In this document: piece by piece, positions 1 to 9,692 of the stretch
Numbering within the stretch: position 1 is the stretch's first letter
Layout: each line of letters begins with the position of its first letter
Assembly: GCF_004331645.1 (NCBI RefSeq)
Contig: NZ_SJSK01000001.1
Coordinates: forward strand, 310,001-374,000
Direction of reading: 5' to 3'
DNA: 64,000 nt
Origin: Pedobacter frigiditerrae
Lineage (GTDB): Bacteria; Bacteroidota; Bacteroidia; Sphingobacteriales; Sphingobacteriaceae
Notes under the pieces: generated by a model
Database searches by the model: none
Seen by the model: the letters and a program-made list of their open reading frames with translations, nothing else
What the model was told of the DNA's origin: nothing
Made by a program: the position numbers and the translations under genes

Positions 1-164
1 CAATGGCAATGGCACAACAAAAACAACCAGGCCATATCGAAACTCCAATTGAGGTTTTGGGTGGCAAACTGAAAATCAACTTTGATTATGATGGCGCTAA
101 ATTTACAAACGTATTTTTATGTGGGCCAGCAGAAAAGGTTTTTGAGGGAGAATTGTCAATATAG
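1..164 (+). CDS. dapF: Diaminopimelate epimerase, C-terminal end (partial)
   Basis: Only the last 53 or so codons are in the window; the 5' part lies upstream. DapF interconverts LL- and meso-diaminopimelate in the cytoplasm for lysine and peptidoglycan synthesis. The readable tail has the family's closing pattern: a glycine-rich strand (IEVLGGKLKINF) followed by TNVFLCGPAEKVFEGEL, which matches the usual 'GPA..VFEGE' ending of DapF. The two catalytic cysteines are outside the window. The frame ends in TAG at 162-164. Identification rests on this short tail, so it is good but not absolute. Confidence 0.8.
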   Translation, partial: MAMAQQKQPGHIETPIEVLGGKLKINFDYDGAKFTNVFLCGPAEKVFEGELSI

Positions 165-207
165 ATTTGTCATTCAGAGCGCAGTGAAGAATCTAATTTT
201 AGTAAAA

Positions 208-235
208 TAACCGCAAAGAAGAGAAGGGCGCAAAG
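208..235. repeat. CGCAAAG-type intergenic repeat, copy 1
   Basis: The segment TAACCGCAAAG..GGGCGCAAAG, just downstream of dapF, is closely related to the sequence at 52315-52346 (read on the minus strand) and 52236-52266. It is an intergenic sequence word shared within the window. Nothing here suggests coding. Confidence 0.5.
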
Positions 236-244
236 TTTTTTTCG

Positions 245-276
245 CTTATCGGCCGGTGTCTCCACCGGTCAATAAG
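245..276. other. Hairpin between dapF and the helicase gene
   Basis: A near-perfect inverted repeat with 14-nt arms (CTTATCGGCCGGTG / CACCGGTCAATAAG) and a TCTC loop has one mismatch and one wobble. It lies between two genes that converge here. No T-run follows on either strand, so it is not a classical intrinsic terminator. It could still cap 3' ends of both transcripts. Confidence 0.5.
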
Positions 277-394
277 AATCTTAACCTACTTTCGTTTTAA
301 GATGTCCACTCAAGCTGATCATGAGGTTCTGGAAAAGATTAAATATTGCTTTTCATTCCATCTTCCCTTTCCCATCTTATATTTTCCATTTCCT

Positions 395-2695
395 TTAATT
401 TCCTTCTGCTAAATAAGCGGCAATACCAATCTTTATTTCTCCAAAGCCATAACTTTTACCTAATGCATCACGTACCTCATTTAGCTTCATAGATTTTAGC
501 TTTGCGATTACGCTGGTAATTTCATCTAATCGTTTAGCGGGTACAAGTTCAGTTGCCTTTACCTCTTGCCTAGCAACAAAATGTGCCAAATGACCTTCAA
601 TTGTACCAATAGTCATTTTTCTTTCTGCAGCAATTTCAGTCATATTTTTGCCTTGCTTAAATAAAGCCAAGGTAATTTCTTTTGTATCTTCCTTTGGCTC
701 TTTAGGCTCCTTGATTTTTTTGGCAGCTCTAATTCTCGAGTAAACATCCTCACCTGGCGGCTTAAATTCTTCCTTATTGGGCAAAGTATAAGCTGTTTTT
801 ATCTGCTCTGCTCTTTTAGCACTATCATACAAAGCTAGCACATCTTCCTTTTTTAGCTCTACCCCCTGGTTTGCTGCTGCGAGCATTGCTTTTGCTTTAC
901 GAATCCTTTTATATTGCTCGTAAAACATCGCTTCCATCTCTAACAATTCGACTAAATATTCTTTGGTTTGCTTTTGAGTTTTAACCACTTCAATAAGTTC
1001 GAATATAGAACCGCTCATTTGCTGTAGTTGCGGATTAAAATAATTTTCTGCCGCTTGTGTCCTTTCCAAAAGCAAGTTTAAACTTTCGGCGTTGCCCGCT
1101 ATAAATAATTTTTCAATTTGTCTTAAAAACTTATCTGCATTAACCTTTAAGGCCATTAAATCTTTCTGCAGTTTTGTTGCCCAAGACAAATGTGTCTGTT
1201 TCATAGAACGTTTTTCATCTTTTGTATAACTAAATACATGTTCGAAAACATACACATCCAATACAGAAAAATTGAAGCTTTGTAATAAGGAATGGTTTAG
1301 AAATGCATCGCTCTCCTTTTTAATTTGTATGGTTAAATCTTCTTGCTGTTCCTTTGTTTTAGCAAAATAAGTTACGTTTTGGTCTTGTCTAATTCCTCTC
1401 CCAGAAATTAAAGATGTTAGAATCAAACCTTTCATGGAACGTAAGCGAGAAAGCGCTACATAGATTTGTCCTGGCGCAAATGCATCGCCAATATCCACAA
1501 TTGCTTTGTCGAAAGTTAAACCCTGGCTTTTATGGACAGTAATTGCCCAAGCCAATTTCAAAGGAAACTGAGTAAATGTTCCGGCAATTTCTTCTTCTAT
1601 ATCATTAGTAACCTTGTTGGCAGTATACTTGATGTTTTTCCAAGTGTATTTCTCGATAATTATATTTTGTCTTGAACCATCTGCTTCTACTTCTATAACC
1701 TCATCGGTTAACTTTTTAACGATAGCAATTTTTCCGTTAAAAAATCTTTGCTCTCCAGTCGGGTCATTCTTGATAAACATAACTTGCGCACCAACCTTTA
1801 GCTCTAGACTTTTTTCTGCCGGATAAGACCCTTCACTAAATTCTTTATCTATTATTGCATTATAGAAGTAAGACTTTCCTGCTAATTCCTTTAAACTATT
1901 TCTGTTAAGCGTATCTGCCTTATTATTATGCGTTGTTAAGGTGATATAATTATCAGTCAATACAGGTCTATAGTTTTCTTTATAGTAAGTTTTAAGTAGA
2001 GCGATATCCTGTTCTGTTACTTGATTATTCCTCAGGTTATTTAATAAGTGAATAAAAGTTTCATCTGCTTGTCGATAAATTTTCTCTAACTCAATATAAA
2101 CAGGTGGATTTTTCTCTAAAACTTGCGCATCGAAAAAGAATGCACTTTTGTAAAAAGCACTTAACAAGTTCCACTCTGTGTTTTTAACAACTGGAGGCAA
2201 TTGATGTAAATCGCCAATAAACAAAACTTGCACACCGCCAAAGCTTGCAGAGTTGTTTTTGCGGATATAACGCAAAACCATATCAATGGCATCCAATAAA
2301 TCTGCCCTTAACATACTCACTTCATCAATAATCAACAATTCTAAATCTAACAAAATACGTCGCTTGGTAGCGTTCATATTTAAGTGTTTGATGATAGATT
2401 TTGGAGTATTGTAATGCTGGTATTCTGCAACATTAGTTGTTAGCACAACCTTTGGTAAATAAGTTCCAAATGGCAATTGAAAAAGTGAATGAATGGTAAC
2501 CCCTGCTGCATTAATTGCAGCAATACCAGTTGGGGCAACAATTACTGCCTTTTTATGTGTTAAGGAAATAAGGCTTCGAAGAAATGTAGTTTTACCAGTG
2601 CCAGCTTTACCAGTTAAAAAAATATGTCTCGAAGTTAAATTTATAAACTTTGCCGCAAGTTGGGCAGGCTGTAGTTCTTCTATGGGTTGTAACAT
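395..2695 (-). CDS. PIF1/RecD2-like superfamily 1 DNA helicase with C-terminal helix-turn-helix
   Basis: This is a 766-residue SF1 helicase, expected to unwind DNA or RNA-DNA structures with ATP in the cytoplasm. Walker A is GKAGTGKT at residues 29-36, Walker B is LIIDEVSM near 120-127, a GDLHQLPPV motif (motif III) follows, and the UvrD_C_2-type end reads WAITVHKSQGLTFDKA...YVALSR. After residue 460 comes a charged helical region. The last 100 residues contain a helix-turn-helix (MTEIAAERKMTIGTIEGHLAHF) of the HTH_40 kind found at the C-terminus of RecQ-like proteins, probably a second nucleic-acid contact. It starts at ATG 2695 and is monocistronic. The family is widespread in Bacteroidota; the precise substrate is not known from sequence. 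Confidence 0.85.
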   Translation of the reverse strand: MLQPIEELQPAQLAAKFINLTSRHIFLTGKAGTGKTTFLRSLISLTHKKAVIVAPTGIAAINAAGVTIHSLFQLPFGTYLPKVVLTTNVAEYQHYNTPKSIIKHLNMNATKRRILLDLELLIIDEVSMLRADLLDAIDMVLRYIRKNNSASFGGVQVLFIGDLHQLPPVVKNTEWNLLSAFYKSAFFFDAQVLEKNPPVYIELEKIYRQADETFIHLLNNLRNNQVTEQDIALLKTYYKENYRPVLTDNYITLTTHNNKADTLNRNSLKELAGKSYFYNAIIDKEFSEGSYPAEKSLELKVGAQVMFIKNDPTGEQRFFNGKIAIVKKLTDEVIEVEADGSRQNIIIEKYTWKNIKYTANKVTNDIEEEIAGTFTQFPLKLAWAITVHKSQGLTFDKAIVDIGDAFAPGQIYVALSRLRSMKGLILTSLISGRGIRQDQNVTYFAKTKEQQEDLTIQIKKESDAFLNHSLLQSFNFSVLDVYVFEHVFSYTKDEKRSMKQTHLSWATKLQKDLMALKVNADKFLRQIEKLFIAGNAESLNLLLERTQAAENYFNPQLQQMSGSIFELIEVVKTQKQTKEYLVELLEMEAMFYEQYKRIRKAKAMLAAANQGVELKKEDVLALYDSAKRAEQIKTAYTLPNKEEFKPPGEDVYSRIRAAKKIKEPKEPKEDTKEITLALFKQGKNMTEIAAERKMTIGTIEGHLAHFVARQEVKATELVPAKRLDEITSVIAKLKSMKLNEVRDALGKSYGFGEIKIGIAAYLAEGN

Positions 2696-2990
2696 TTTAT
2701 TCTATAAATCACAGGTTGTACAATATACATTTTCCATTTCTAATGTTACTGTTAAATAGTTCATTATTTTCCAAATTCACAGCCAAATGGTATGAATACT
2801 AGTTATAGGTTTTTTTAGCGTAATAGAGTTGCTACGTTTGAGCTAGAAATAACTATATGTATCGAAATTATTTGCATGTATATGATTAAACCAAATGTTA
2901 AATATTGTTATTTAATGTTAAAATCTTACAACTAAATTTTTAGTATTAAAGATTTAGTTATACATTTAGAAGACCAAAACAAACCTAATA

Positions 2991-5783
2991 ATGAAATCTA
3001 TAAGCCTGGCCATTGTGCTATCCTTATGCTTTTCTACTATGCTATTTGCTCAAAATCCTTATACCATCAAGGGGATTGCTGCTGATACTGCTAGTAATGC
3101 TAAGCTTCAAAACGCAACAATTAGCATTTTAAATGCTAAAGATTCTACACTTTACAAGTTTACAAGAGCCAAAGCAGATGGTACATTTGCAATTAGCCCA
3201 ATGAGAAAAGGAAATTTCATTTTGCTACTCACCTATCCTGAATATGCAGATTATGTATCTCCATTTGCATTAGATTCTGTTAACCGCAGCTTTGATTTTA
3301 AGCAGATTAACATGAAATCTAAAGCGAAATTGCTAAATGAGGTTATCATTAAAGGGCAGGGCGCTGCTATTAAAATTAAAGGGGACACCACTGAATTTAA
3401 TGCAGCAAGTTATACCATACAACCCAACGACAAGGTAGAAGATTTACTTAAAAAACTACCTGGTATACAAGTAGATAAAGATGGTAAGATTACTGCACAA
3501 GGAAAAACTGTACCTAAAGTTTTGGTAGATGGTGAAGAGTTTTTTGGCGATGACCCCACTTTAGTAACCAAAAACATTAGAGCAGATATGGTTGACAAGG
3601 TCCAGCTTTTTGAAAAAGCAAGTGACCAGGCTGCTTTTACAGGTGTTGATGATGGACAAAAGACTCAAACGATTAATATCAAACTTAAAGAAGATGCTAA
3701 AAACGGTTATTTCGGTAAAGTAGACCTAGGTGGAGGAACAGATGATTTTTACACCGCTCAATTACTTTTCAATAAATTTAAAGGCAAAGAAAAGTTCTCA
3801 TTTTATGGAACAGCCAGTAATAATGGCAAAACAGGATTAAGCTGGCAAGATAGTGATAAGTATGGCAGTAGCGGTGGTGGCGATGTACAGTTTATAGATG
3901 GCGGTATGATGATTACTGGCGGAGGAAGGGATGAGTTAGATTCATGGGGAGGAACCTATCGCGATGAGGGAATTCCTGTTGCAAGAAATGGTGGCGCACA
4001 TTATGAAACAAAATGGAATAAGGATAAAGAATCTATTAACACAAATTATAAAGTTGGTTCTTTAAAAGTGAATATTATTAAAAACACACTTTCACAGCAA
4101 AACATCCCAGACAACTTTGTAAATAGAAATAATGACCAGACAACTGAAAACTACATATTTAGACAAAAGTTAGATGCAACTTATCAAATTAAGCTAGATA
4201 CGACTAGCAATTTAAAAGTTACTGCAAGTGGAACATTGAAAAATAATGAAACTGAAAGTATTTTTAATACTACTGGAAGAAGAGAAGATAATAGCTTATT
4301 GAATACTGAAATACGATCTAACAATAGTGAAGGCAATGACAAAATATTTAATTTATCAGCCTTATATACTAAAAAGTTAAAAAAATTGGGCCGTAATTAT
4401 TCACTTAACCTAAGCGCTGCAAGAACAGAAACTGATACTGAAGGTTTTTTATATTCTGAAAATGTGGCTTACAATCTAGATAAGTCTATAAAAGAATCTA
4501 TTGTTACTGATCAATTGAAAGATAATAATATAGAAACCGGCTTATATTCTGCCAACTTTACATTCTCAGAGCCAATTAACAAAAAACTTTCTCTTGTATT
4601 TAATTATGGCTTAAGTTTAAATAGCGGAAAGGCAGATCGTAAATCTTTTAATCAATCAATTCCGGGAAGATACGATGTGCTTGATTTACAGTTTAGCAAT
4701 AACTTTACAACAGATCAGTTATCTAATCAAGGCGGCGCAACATTTAGCTATAAAAACAAAAAGACTGTTTTAAGTGGTGGTTTAAAAGTTAACAATATTA
4801 ATTTTGATCAACTAGATGTTTATAATGATGTGCGCTATCAAAGAAATTTCTTTAACTGGATGCCACAAGCCAGGTATCAATATAAGTTCTCACAATACAA
4901 ATCCTTGTCATTAGGCTATAATGGGCGCACCAGTCAACCAAGTGTTTCTCAGTTACAACCTGTTAAGGTAAATGATGATTTGCTAAACATTCCTATAGGA
5001 AATCCTAACCTGAAGCCATCATACAACAACAATTTCAGTATTGATTACAACTCTTATAAAGTTATCTCTGATCAATACATGTATGGTTATGCCAGTTTAA
5101 GTTTTGTAAACAATCAAATTGTAAATAATACGACTTTTGATAGTACTACAGGAAAATCTTCTTATCAGTTCATTAACTTAAATGGTAAAACCCCATACAA
5201 CTTCTATGGATACCTTGAGTTTTCGAGAAAGATAAAAAAACTGGGTTTTAGTGGCAATTTTGGGCTAAATTTAGATGGAAGTACCTCCTATAGTTACGTT
5301 AATAATACGCTTAATAAAACAAAAAGTAATAGCTATGGCTTTACTATAGGTGTAAATAAATATGCTGAGAAAAAATTCAGTTTCAATCTGCGTTTTAGTC
5401 CAAGCTATGAAACACAAGAATCATCATTAAACGAAAACGTTAATAGTAATGGTTTAGCAACTAGCGGCTACGGTTCATTTACTGTTTACTTACCAGGAAA
5501 GGTACAGATAAGCAGTGATGCAAATTATAAATACAATGCAGCAACAGCTTCGTTCGATCAAAGTTTTGAGCAAATGATCATTAACTCTACCATTAGCAAA
5601 ACATTCCTAAAAACGGATAACCTTAAGTTAAGTATTTCAGGAAATGATATCTTAAATCAAAACAGAGGGTTTAACAGGTATGCTAGCGCAAACACTATTA
5701 CTCAAACAAAATTCAATAATATTAAACGCTATTTTATGTGCTCTGTAATTTGGGATTTCAATAAAATGGGTGTAAAAAAATAA
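2991..5783 (+). CDS. Outer-membrane beta-barrel receptor, TonB-dependent-receptor-like (OMP_b-brl family)
   Basis: A 930-residue outer-membrane protein. Residues 1-20 form a signal peptide (cleavage after LFAQ). A CarboxypepD_reg beta-sandwich spans about 24-105, and a plug-like region about 110-220 includes LLKKLPGIQVDKDG and VLVDGEEFFGDDP. The rest is a long barrel of alternating aromatic strands, ending near SVIWDFNKMGVKK. The architecture matches the outer-membrane beta-barrel family related to TonB-dependent receptors but without a recognisable TonB box. The ligand is unknown. A GLPGLI-family gene follows after 18 nt and is probably cotranscribed. A paralogue of similar size and layout lies at 47340-50120. 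Confidence 0.85.
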   Translation: MKSISLAIVLSLCFSTMLFAQNPYTIKGIAADTASNAKLQNATISILNAKDSTLYKFTRAKADGTFAISPMRKGNFILLLTYPEYADYVSPFALDSVNRSFDFKQINMKSKAKLLNEVIIKGQGAAIKIKGDTTEFNAASYTIQPNDKVEDLLKKLPGIQVDKDGKITAQGKTVPKVLVDGEEFFGDDPTLVTKNIRADMVDKVQLFEKASDQAAFTGVDDGQKTQTINIKLKEDAKNGYFGKVDLGGGTDDFYTAQLLFNKFKGKEKFSFYGTASNNGKTGLSWQDSDKYGSSGGGDVQFIDGGMMITGGGRDELDSWGGTYRDEGIPVARNGGAHYETKWNKDKESINTNYKVGSLKVNIIKNTLSQQNIPDNFVNRNNDQTTENYIFRQKLDATYQIKLDTTSNLKVTASGTLKNNETESIFNTTGRREDNSLLNTEIRSNNSEGNDKIFNLSALYTKKLKKLGRNYSLNLSAARTETDTEGFLYSENVAYNLDKSIKESIVTDQLKDNNIETGLYSANFTFSEPINKKLSLVFNYGLSLNSGKADRKSFNQSIPGRYDVLDLQFSNNFTTDQLSNQGGATFSYKNKKTVLSGGLKVNNINFDQLDVYNDVRYQRNFFNWMPQARYQYKFSQYKSLSLGYNGRTSQPSVSQLQPVKVNDDLLNIPIGNPNLKPSYNNNFSIDYNSYKVISDQYMYGYASLSFVNNQIVNNTTFDSTTGKSSYQFINLNGKTPYNFYGYLEFSRKIKKLGFSGNFGLNLDGSTSYSYVNNTLNKTKSNSYGFTIGVNKYAEKKFSFNLRFSPSYETQESSLNENVNSNGLATSGYGSFTVYLPGKVQISSDANYKYNAATASFDQSFEQMIINSTISKTFLKTDNLKLSISGNDILNQNRGFNRYASANTITQTKFNNIKRYFMCSVIWDFNKMGVKK

Positions 5784-5801
5784 TCTTTCATCACAACTGA
5801 A

Positions 5802-6575
5802 ATGAAAATATATCAATTTATTATAAGCTGTTTAGTTCTAGGATCGCAGACAGTTGTTGCTCAAAATGCTCGTTTTACCAATCAAGGAGTAATTGAATAT
5901 GAGAAAAAGGTTAATATGTATGCTTTAATCAAAGATCAAGTAAAAAAGAATTCTGACAGAAGTTATTATGCACAAGCCTTTGAAGATTATCAAAAAAAGA
6001 ACCCTCAGTTTAAAGTTTTAAAAAGCACCTTAAAATTCTCAAAAGAACAAACCTTATTCACCCCAATTGAGGAGGATGTAGTTGGAAGTGGATTTTTCGA
6101 TTTTGAATCTGCAAATCAGCATAATACTACGGCTACAAATACTAATGCAGGTACAGTTATATCTCAGAAAAAAGTATTTGAAGAAACCTATCTATTAAAA
6201 GATAGCACCCGCAAGATTAATTGGAAAATTACCAATGAGATAAGAAACATTGCTGGATATGACTGCAGAAGAGCGAATGCCTTAATAATGGATTCTATTT
6301 ATGTTGTTGCCTTTTACACAGAAGAAATACCTGTATCTGGTGGACCTGAAACTTTTTCGGGCTTACCTGGAATGATTTTAGGGGTTGCTTTACCTTATGA
6401 ACACATTACATGGTTTGCAACTTCTGTTTTAGACCAACCAGTAACAGATGATAAATTAAAAGCTCCAGTTAAGGGAAAACCTGTTGATAGCAAACAATTA
6501 ACTGCAATCCTAAAAGCTGCCACCAAAGACTGGGGAGAATGGGGTCAAGATTCTTTAAAGGCTTTTCTACTCTAA
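5802..6575 (+). CDS. GLPGLI family protein
   Basis: A 257-residue exported protein with a signal peptide ending in VVAQ at about residue 21. It carries the family hallmark GLPGM in ETFSGLPGMILGVALP, preceded by the typical IAGYDCRRA..VVAFYTEEIP stretch. GLPGLI proteins are found almost only in Bacteroidota, usually beside OMP_b-brl/TonB-like receptors, as here (18-nt gap). Their biochemical role is not established. The cysteine in YDCRRA is conserved in the family. Transcription probably ends at the hairpin at 6592-6628. Confidence 0.88.
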   Translation: MKIYQFIISCLVLGSQTVVAQNARFTNQGVIEYEKKVNMYALIKDQVKKNSDRSYYAQAFEDYQKKNPQFKVLKSTLKFSKEQTLFTPIEEDVVGSGFFDFESANQHNTTATNTNAGTVISQKKVFEETYLLKDSTRKINWKITNEIRNIAGYDCRRANALIMDSIYVVAFYTEEIPVSGGPETFSGLPGMILGVALPYEHITWFATSVLDQPVTDDKLKAPVKGKPVDSKQLTAILKAATKDWGEWGQDSLKAFLL

Positions 6576-6591
6576 AAACCCCTTAAAATAT

Positions 6592-6628
6592 AAAAAGGTC
6601 GTTATCCATTAGGGTAACGACCTTTTTT
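6592..6628. terminator. Bidirectional intrinsic terminator
   Basis: The stem AAAAAGGTCGTTATCC / GGGTAACGACCTTTTT has a 4-nt ATTA loop and one wobble pair. It is followed by T on the plus strand and, read in reverse, by T on the minus strand. It sits between the convergent GLPGLI gene and the response-regulator gene and can serve both. Confidence 0.85.
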
Positions 6629-6645
6629 AATCTTTATGTATTCGA

Positions 6646-7341
6646 TTAATTAATCAGCAATTTATAGCCTTTTCCGTGTACGTTTAAAATCTCCACTTTT
6701 GGATCTTCCTTAAGGTACTTACGAAGCTTACTTAAAAAAACATCCATACTTCTGCCATTAAAATAATTATCATCATGCCAAATACTTAACAAGGCCTCTT
6801 CCCTTGTTAAAACAGTATTTTTCTTTAAACAAAGTAATTGTAAAAGCTCAGCTTCTTTAGTTGAGAGTTTCTGCTGCTTTCCATCAAAATGTATCAGTTG
6901 AGTAGTGTAGTCAAATTTGTAGTTCCCAATTTCAAATTGAGTTTGTGCTGGTTCACTTGCAGTCTCTTTACTGGAAACTCTTTTTAACAAAGCATTTATA
7001 CGCAACAACAACTCTTCTATCCGGAAAGGTTTGGTAATGTAATCATCGCCTCCCAAATCATAGGCGGAAGCTTTATCCTCCATCATAGCTTTTGCAGTTG
7101 CAAAAATTATTGGCACATTTTGATTTATCTTACGGATATCTTTTCCCAATGTAAAGCCATCTTTTTTAGGCATCATTACATCCAAAATACAAAGATCGAA
7201 ATTCTGCTTACTAAAGGCTTTTAATCCTTCATCACCATCGGTACAAAGCACCACATCAAACTTACCTTTTAACTGCAAATAATCTTGTAGTAACATCCCC
7301 AAGTTAGGGTCATCTTCAACCAATAATATTTTCTTCATCAT
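6646..7341 (-). CDS. OmpR-family response regulator (RprY-like)
   Basis: A 231-residue transcription factor. The receiver domain (about 4-118) has acidic residues E9-D11, phosphoacceptor D54 in LCILDVMMPKKDG, and the conserved lysine in YITKPF. The C-terminal winged helix (about 135-230) ends VEILNVHGKGYKLL. It is translated downstream of the sensor kinase with a 2-nt gap, so the two form one operon. Domain order and kinase type resemble the Bacteroides RprX/RprY pair. The signal and regulon are not visible here. Confidence 0.9.
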   Translation of the reverse strand: MMKKILLVEDDPNLGMLLQDYLQLKGKFDVVLCTDGDEGLKAFSKQNFDLCILDVMMPKKDGFTLGKDIRKINQNVPIIFATAKAMMEDKASAYDLGGDDYITKPFRIEELLLRINALLKRVSSKETASEPAQTQFEIGNYKFDYTTQLIHFDGKQQKLSTKEAELLQLLCLKKNTVLTREEALLSIWHDDNYFNGRSMDVFLSKLRKYLKEDPKVEILNVHGKGYKLLIN

Positions 7342-7343
7342 AA

Positions 7344-9176
7344 TTAATTGCTTTGTTTAAACGGTAATATCACTTCAAATGTTGTTCCTTTATCCTTCTC
7401 ACTATGCACTTTCACCAAACCATTCATTTCATTAACAATATCTTGTACATAATTTAAGCCTAGGCCAAAACCTTTCACGTCATGTAAATTCCCTGTAGGA
7501 ACTCTATAGAATTGATCAAAAATGCGTTTAGTTTGCTCTTTGGTCAATCCAATACCTTCATCACTAATTTCAATGTACAAATTTTTGATGTTACTTTTGG
7601 TGCTGATATGGATTTTTGGTGTATCTGAGCTATATTTATTAGCATTGTCAATCAAGTTGTAAATCACGTTCGATAAATGTAGTTCATCTCCCATGATCAC
7701 ATCCTCTGCAGCGTTAAGATCCAATGTTAAAACTGCATTCCTCTTTTGCAATTGTAAACTCATGCTATCTACAACGGCCGTAATCAAGTCATTTACATTT
7801 ACTGGATTACATTCAAGTTTAATTTCCTTTTTCTCTAACCTTGCTACGCTTAAAACTCGTTCAATATGATTACCCAATCGTACGTTTTCATCATAAATAA
7901 TATTAGCCAACCGGCTGATTCTATTTTTATCTTCAGTAACCTCTGGATCTTTTAAAGCTTCACTAGCAATCATGATAGTAGCAACAGGAGTTTTAAACTC
8001 GTGTGTCATGTTGTTAATGAAATCTGTTTTCATCTCAGATAATTTTTTCTGTCTGATGATAGCATAAATTGTATAAGCAAAAATCGAAATAAGTACTAAT
8101 AACAAAGCAACAGATGATGCCATAGAGACAAACATATTGCTGAAGATTAAGGAGCTTTTTTCTGGAAAATAGACATAAAGCAACCCTGGATCACGAATGA
8201 TATCCTGATTAAACAAGGTAAATCGATATACGTTAGTAGGCAGAAACTCCCCCGTCTTTTGCGATGCATTCTGATAAATAATAGAATCTTTATTTGCCAG
8301 CTTAACCCAAAAATCATAATCAATCGTTATGCTTTTATTCAGCAGCTCTCTTTTAATAAGTGTATCTAAATGCTCTTTGCTAGGAATCCTTTGAATTAGA
8401 GGAACGTCCTTGTCGGCCATTTCTTTAGCAGCATCCTGAAAAACACTTACACTCTTATCGTCTAAAATATTTATCGTATCCGCACTTAAGTCCTTCAGGG
8501 CTTGTTGGTATCTCCTTTGTGCAATTGCATCTTCAATTTTAAATTTCTTAGCCATCGTGCTATCAACAGTAGCAACCGAGACTGATAAAGGCTTTGCATT
8601 TATAGGATTTTGAACTAGGTATCTTATGGTATCAGGTAGCGAAGCTGGAGTTAAATTAAATGTTCTTTCTCTGTTAGGATTATATCTTAATTGAGCAATC
8701 CTTTGTTTAATATTTCCATTTACATCTCTAGTTTCATCTAAAAAAAATACGATACCTGAGTTTTTACTTAGATTGACATACTCTTCCTCAGAAATCACTA
8801 TCGCATCTCCAAAATTCATTTTTATCAGTTTGTCCTGATAATTAAGTGCATCTAAAATTTGCTTAAATTTCTCTTGGTTTCTTTTCTCTTCTTGTAAACT
8901 GAATTTTTCTTTAAGGTCAACGTACTTTTGTGCTCTTTGTAAATCACTCTCTTTCCTTTGAACCTCAAAATCTAAATCCTTCTTTTTGATATGATTAACT
9001 GCATTTTGCTTTTGAACTTTATTAACAACAGCATTTAATGCCTGATTAACATTTTGTTCGAAGAGCTTAGAATTAAGTTTGTAAGATTCCTTGATGTAAT
9101 ACAATTGCATTACAAATACACCTAGCAATGCTAGTGTCATTAAAGCGGTAATTAACCAAAGGCTTCTCTTCTTCAT
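7344..9176 (-). CDS. Sensor histidine kinase with large periplasmic coiled-coil domain (RprX-like)
   Basis: A 610-residue membrane kinase. TM1 is at about 8-27, followed by a periplasmic region of about 320 residues whose first part (40-115) is charged and helical. TM2 is at about 350-373. HisKA carries H392 in NNMTHEFKTP, and the HATPase domain has the N box (NVIYNLIDNANKYS), G1 (DEGIGLT) and G2 (GFGLGLNYV). It autophosphorylates and passes phosphate to the adjacent regulator. A minus-strand -7 box (TATTTTTG at 9188-9195) lies just before the ATG. The ligand is unknown. Confidence 0.9.
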   Translation of the reverse strand: MKKRSLWLITALMTLALLGVFVMQLYYIKESYKLNSKLFEQNVNQALNAVVNKVQKQNAVNHIKKKDLDFEVQRKESDLQRAQKYVDLKEKFSLQEEKRNQEKFKQILDALNYQDKLIKMNFGDAIVISEEEYVNLSKNSGIVFFLDETRDVNGNIKQRIAQLRYNPNRERTFNLTPASLPDTIRYLVQNPINAKPLSVSVATVDSTMAKKFKIEDAIAQRRYQQALKDLSADTINILDDKSVSVFQDAAKEMADKDVPLIQRIPSKEHLDTLIKRELLNKSITIDYDFWVKLANKDSIIYQNASQKTGEFLPTNVYRFTLFNQDIIRDPGLLYVYFPEKSSLIFSNMFVSMASSVALLLVLISIFAYTIYAIIRQKKLSEMKTDFINNMTHEFKTPVATIMIASEALKDPEVTEDKNRISRLANIIYDENVRLGNHIERVLSVARLEKKEIKLECNPVNVNDLITAVVDSMSLQLQKRNAVLTLDLNAAEDVIMGDELHLSNVIYNLIDNANKYSSDTPKIHISTKSNIKNLYIEISDEGIGLTKEQTKRIFDQFYRVPTGNLHDVKGFGLGLNYVQDIVNEMNGLVKVHSEKDKGTTFEVILPFKQSN

Positions 9177-9262
9177 TTTAAACTATTCAAAAATAATCAA
9201 GAATTAAGCAAATGGCCTTGTTTTAACACTTTTTAACACAGTAACAGCCAATGTATTAAAGC

Positions 9263-9291
9263 AAAAAAGCTCCCGAAAAAATTCGAGAGCT
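9263..9291 (-). terminator. Intrinsic terminator after the DUF3127 gene
   Basis: On the minus strand, AGCTCTCGAA pairs with TTCGGGAGCT (one mismatch) and runs into six T residues. It lies 33 nt after the DUF3127 stop codon. Confidence 0.8.
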
Positions 9292-9323
9292 CAATTAACC
9301 TGTTTTCTTAAAAAAGATTTTTA

Positions 9324-9692
9324 CTAGAATGGAAGGTCATCTTCCTCTCCTGCTTTAGCACTTAAATCTACAGGAGCTGCATATTGTGGTGCCGCAGGAG
9401 CTGCAGCAGTATTTGTTAAAGTTGTCAAGCGCCAAACTATTAAACTGTTAAAATAAGTTGTAACGCCTTCTTTATTTGTCCATGGGCGACCGCGTAAGTT
9501 GAAAGAAACTTCAACTTCATCACCTGGCTTTAAAGAATCAAATAAAGCTGTTTTATCTTGTATTGCTTCAAACCTAATAAACTCAGGATAGGTTGGGTTC
9601 TCTGCGTATTCTATAATTAAATCACGTTTTTTAAACGTGTCACTCACTTGTTGTAAAGCACCTATTTCGTGCACCTTGCCTTTAATTTCCAT
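9324..9692 (-). CDS. DUF3127 protein with SSB-like acidic C-terminal tip
   Basis: A 122-residue cytoplasmic protein. Residues 1-92 match DUF3127, a small beta-rich domain predicted to be OB-fold-like: MEIKGKVHEIG, an LIIEY strand, LKPGDEVEVSFNLRGRPW and FNSLIVWRL. After an Ala/Pro linker the chain ends in GEEDDLPF. This resembles the protein-docking tip of single-stranded-DNA-binding protein (acidic residues followed by hydrophobic-Pro-Phe). The domain match is firm; a role at single-stranded DNA is inference. It is monocistronic, with a terminator directly after it. Confidence 0.85.
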   Translation of the reverse strand: MEIKGKVHEIGALQQVSDTFKKRDLIIEYAENPTYPEFIRFEAIQDKTALFDSLKPGDEVEVSFNLRGRPWTNKEGVTTYFNSLIVWRLTTLTNTAAAPAAPQYAAPVDLSAKAGEEDDLPF

